Shown: positions 63,434-64,000 of the stretch, piece after piece
How the letters are laid out: each line of letters begins with the position of its first letter
Position numbering within the stretch: the first letter of the stretch is position 1
Assembly (NCBI RefSeq): GCF_002368035.1
Contig: NZ_AP018222.1
Span: 2,642,007 to 2,706,006, forward strand
Length of the DNA: 64,000 bases
Direction: 5' to 3'
From: Nostoc linckia NIES-25
GTDB lineage: Bacteria; Cyanobacteriota; Cyanobacteriia; Cyanobacteriales; Nostocaceae
Position numbers and translations under genes: made by a program
The notes under the pieces: model-generated
The model's input: the letters and a program-made list of their open reading frames with translations, nothing else
Told to the model about the DNA's origin: nothing
The model's database searches: none

Positions 63434-63723
63434 TCTCTAAAGAAACCCTGTTCGCGCTTTCATTGTTTCCCTATTTGGGTTTCTTGTGGTTTCTCAGCCG
63501 CAGTCCACAAATGCCGCGTTTAGCGCTATATGGATTTTACGGTACTCTTGTATTTGTTTTCGTCACCATTCCCGCAGGAATTTATGCCGTACTGCATTAT
63601 GGCAAGTCTTTAGCCAATGTAGATTGGTTACACGGTGGTGCAGAAGTATTTTTGACACTTACGAACATCTTGATTGTGTTAGGTTTTCGCCAAGCAGTCC
63701 AGGAATTGAAAAATAAGGAGTAG
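63430..63723 (+). CDS. DUF3593 membrane protein
   Basis: The 97-aa protein has three hydrophobic helices (about 6-22, 34-54, 71-88) and the conserved FPYLGFLWFLSRSPQMPRL and LHGGAEVFLTLTNILI segments. Like DUF2499 it is found in phototrophs and has no assigned role. The overlap at 63430-63433 and fixed gene order suggest that the two proteins form one membrane complex. Confidence 0.93.
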   Translation: MISKETLFALSLFPYLGFLWFLSRSPQMPRLALYGFYGTLVFVFVTIPAGIYAVLHYGKSLANVDWLHGGAEVFLTLTNILIVLGFRQAVQELKNKE

Positions 63724-63745
63724 GGAATGGGGAATGGGGAGGTGA

Positions 63746-63800
63746 GGAGATGGGGAGATGGGGAGATGGGGAGATGGGGAGATGGGGAGATGGGGAGATG
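63746..63800. repeat. AGATGGGG octamer tandem repeat
   Basis: About seven contiguous copies of an 8-bp unit, followed by a degenerate end. Tracts of this kind can change copy number by slippage. An opposite-strand frame reading PHLPISPS repeats is an artefact of it. Confidence 0.88.
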
Positions 63801-64000
63801 AGGGAGACACTCTGACGCTGTGACGCGGGGAGATAAGGGAGTAGTAAACTTAGATAAATCTAGTTTACAGGTGGATGAATCCAGTTCACAGGTGGATGAA
63901 CAAGTATCTAAATCTAATAACTCAACTTCTAACACGATGTCAGACTAATCACTTATAATTAAAACCTCTTTGCGTCTCCCCACCTCCCCATCTCCCCACC

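Noticed and set aside
63597..63935. Minus-strand frame of 112 codons at the right end
   Set aside because: It reads the octamer tract as PHLPISPS repeats and overlaps the DUF3593 gene in antisense.

Overview
The window looks like a chromosome segment of a filamentous, Nostocales-type cyanobacterium. Three things support this: dense HIP1 octamers (GCGATCGC) inside and between genes; genes found only in oxygenic phototrophs (psb27, zam, the DUF2499/DUF3593 pair); and intergenic spacers full of the short dispersed repeats, heptamer/octamer tracts and palindromes typical of Nostoc/Anabaena-like genomes. No rRNA operon, transposase gene, phage module or CRISPR array is visible. Most of the content is housekeeping on both strands. 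The unusual material lies in the gene fusions, the degenerate enzymes and the repeats.

Layout. 1-2260 is an SF1-type helicase cut by the left edge, with an IF-2 N-terminal-like domain at its start. 2494-10726 holds single genes: HDAC-like deacetylase, MscS channel, metallo-beta-lactamase-fold protein, VOC protein, SLH protein, alpha/beta hydrolase and a Ser/Thr kinase. 10835-12995 is leuC-leuD. 13207-15895 is a DUF255 thioredoxin-fold protein followed closely by mobA. 17051-23359 carries clpP, a protein and its one-domain paralogue, zam-ubiX and tRNA-Val(UAC). 23803-29965 has a glycosidase-like protein, psb27, cofH and a membrane glycosyltransferase.

The most coherent accessory region is 30132-37484. 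It is a metal-acquisition island: cbtB and a His-rich membrane protein on the minus strand; then, divergently, a Tat-exported two-domain multicopper oxidase, a lipoprotein joining a helix-hairpin-helix domain to an FTR1-associated-like helical domain, a ferritin-like protein and an FTR1 iron permease; then a convergent siderophore/B12-type binding lipoprotein. I infer a bacterial ferroxidase-permease (Fet3/Ftr1-like) high-affinity iron system with its own storage protein.

After it come polA, a sorting-signal surface protein, a HAD phosphatase, an ArgRS-like protein without a catalytic core, a Crp-family regulator, a PstS-like protein, a methyltransferase and a divergent LysR regulator, a U32 peptidase, an ABC exporter whose 5' end is out of frame across an A9 tract, a ferredoxin-like aldo/keto reductase, a bifunctional-nuclease-family protein, ribE, an M23 peptidase, birA/pgeF, csaB and a translationally coupled DUF2499/DUF3593 pair.

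Repeats shape this genome: at least two MITE-like families are present, and dispersed repeats have become part of three reading frames (VOC protein, ArgRS-like protein, U32 peptidase).
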